NCBI GenBank assembly: GCA_019648995.1
Contig: BLXT01004995.1
Span: 2,022,820-2,046,070, forward strand
DNA: 23,251 nt
Reading direction: 5' to 3'
DNA from: Plakobranchus ocellatus
Lineage: Eukaryota; Mollusca; Gastropoda; Plakobranchidae
A model generated the notes under the pieces. The model was not told where the DNA came from. It saw only the letters and a list, made by a program, of their open reading frames with translations, and searched no databases. Below, piece after piece: positions 23,230 to 23,251 of the stretch; position 1 is the first letter of the stretch, and each line of letters starts with the position of its first letter. A program made the position numbers and the translations under genes.

Positions 23230-23251
23230 CCCCCCCCCCCCCCCCCCCCCC
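23230..23251. repeat. Poly-C run of 22 at the window end
   Basis: An uninterrupted C homopolymer reaching the last base. Its full length is unknown because the window stops inside it. Confidence 0.95.

Larger units (their letters stand above)
19596..23251. other. Region upstream of PUM3 (5'UTR intron, probable promoter, flank)
   Basis: No convincing protein gene on either strand. Open frames at 20477-20842, 21163-21465 and 21745-22098 (plus) and 20126-20377 and 20735-20995 (minus) show no family similarity. The PUM3 promoter should be in or beyond this region. The more CG-rich patches at about 20700-20800, 21300-21560 and 22500-22740 are the best places to look. A perfect 14-base palindrome CATGGGGCCCCATG lies at 20749-20762. 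Confidence 0.55.

Overview
This window is animal nuclear DNA. It is AT-rich, has long introns with GT-AG borders and carries many simple repeats. A retrotransposon fragment and protein features common in mollusc genomes suggest a mollusc, perhaps a heterobranch gastropod; that placement is an inference. No bacterial-type operon, rRNA, intact tRNA or CRISPR array is visible.

One protein-coding gene dominates. It runs on the minus strand from a likely ATG at 19569 leftward past the first base of the window. I rebuilt 15 consecutive coding exons, and all 14 junctions have GT-AG borders with matching phases. Together they give about 655 codons with no internal stop. The product is recognisable as PUM3 (Puf-A / KIAA0020, the animal counterpart of yeast Puf6), a nucleolar Pumilio-like protein that binds nucleic acid without strong sequence preference and is tied to large-subunit ribosome biogenesis. 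Exons 1-5 encode a long charged, mostly disordered N-terminal region; exons 6-15 encode Puf repeats and the start of the CPL region. The C-terminus lies beyond the left edge.

Layout from left to right: 1-770 is intron. Exons 15 and 14 (771-1308) follow. The 3.7-kb intron to exon 13 holds a tRNA-like head joined to a 5'-truncated non-LTR retrotransposon on the plus strand. Exons 13 to 7 lie between 5020 and 12728, with a 155-bp MITE flanked by a 6-bp target duplication at 12346-12500. Exons 6 to 3 lie at 13607-15978. Intron 2 (15979-18753) holds two GC-rich blocks of unknown origin. Exons 2 and 1 end at 19569. From 19596 to 23251 is upstream DNA, presumably with a 5'UTR exon and the promoter, neither of which I can place. 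The window ends in 22 C residues.

The most unusual feature is an inverted, diverged copy of exon 6 together with its 3' splice site, at 15025-15103 in the intron between exons 4 and 5. The PUM3 pre-mRNA would carry both complementary arms, about 1.3 kb apart, enclosing exon 5. In addition, (CT)n tracts on the transcribed strand sit next to the splice sites of exons 5, 8 and 15. Together these make splicing control or circular RNA formation at this locus worth testing.
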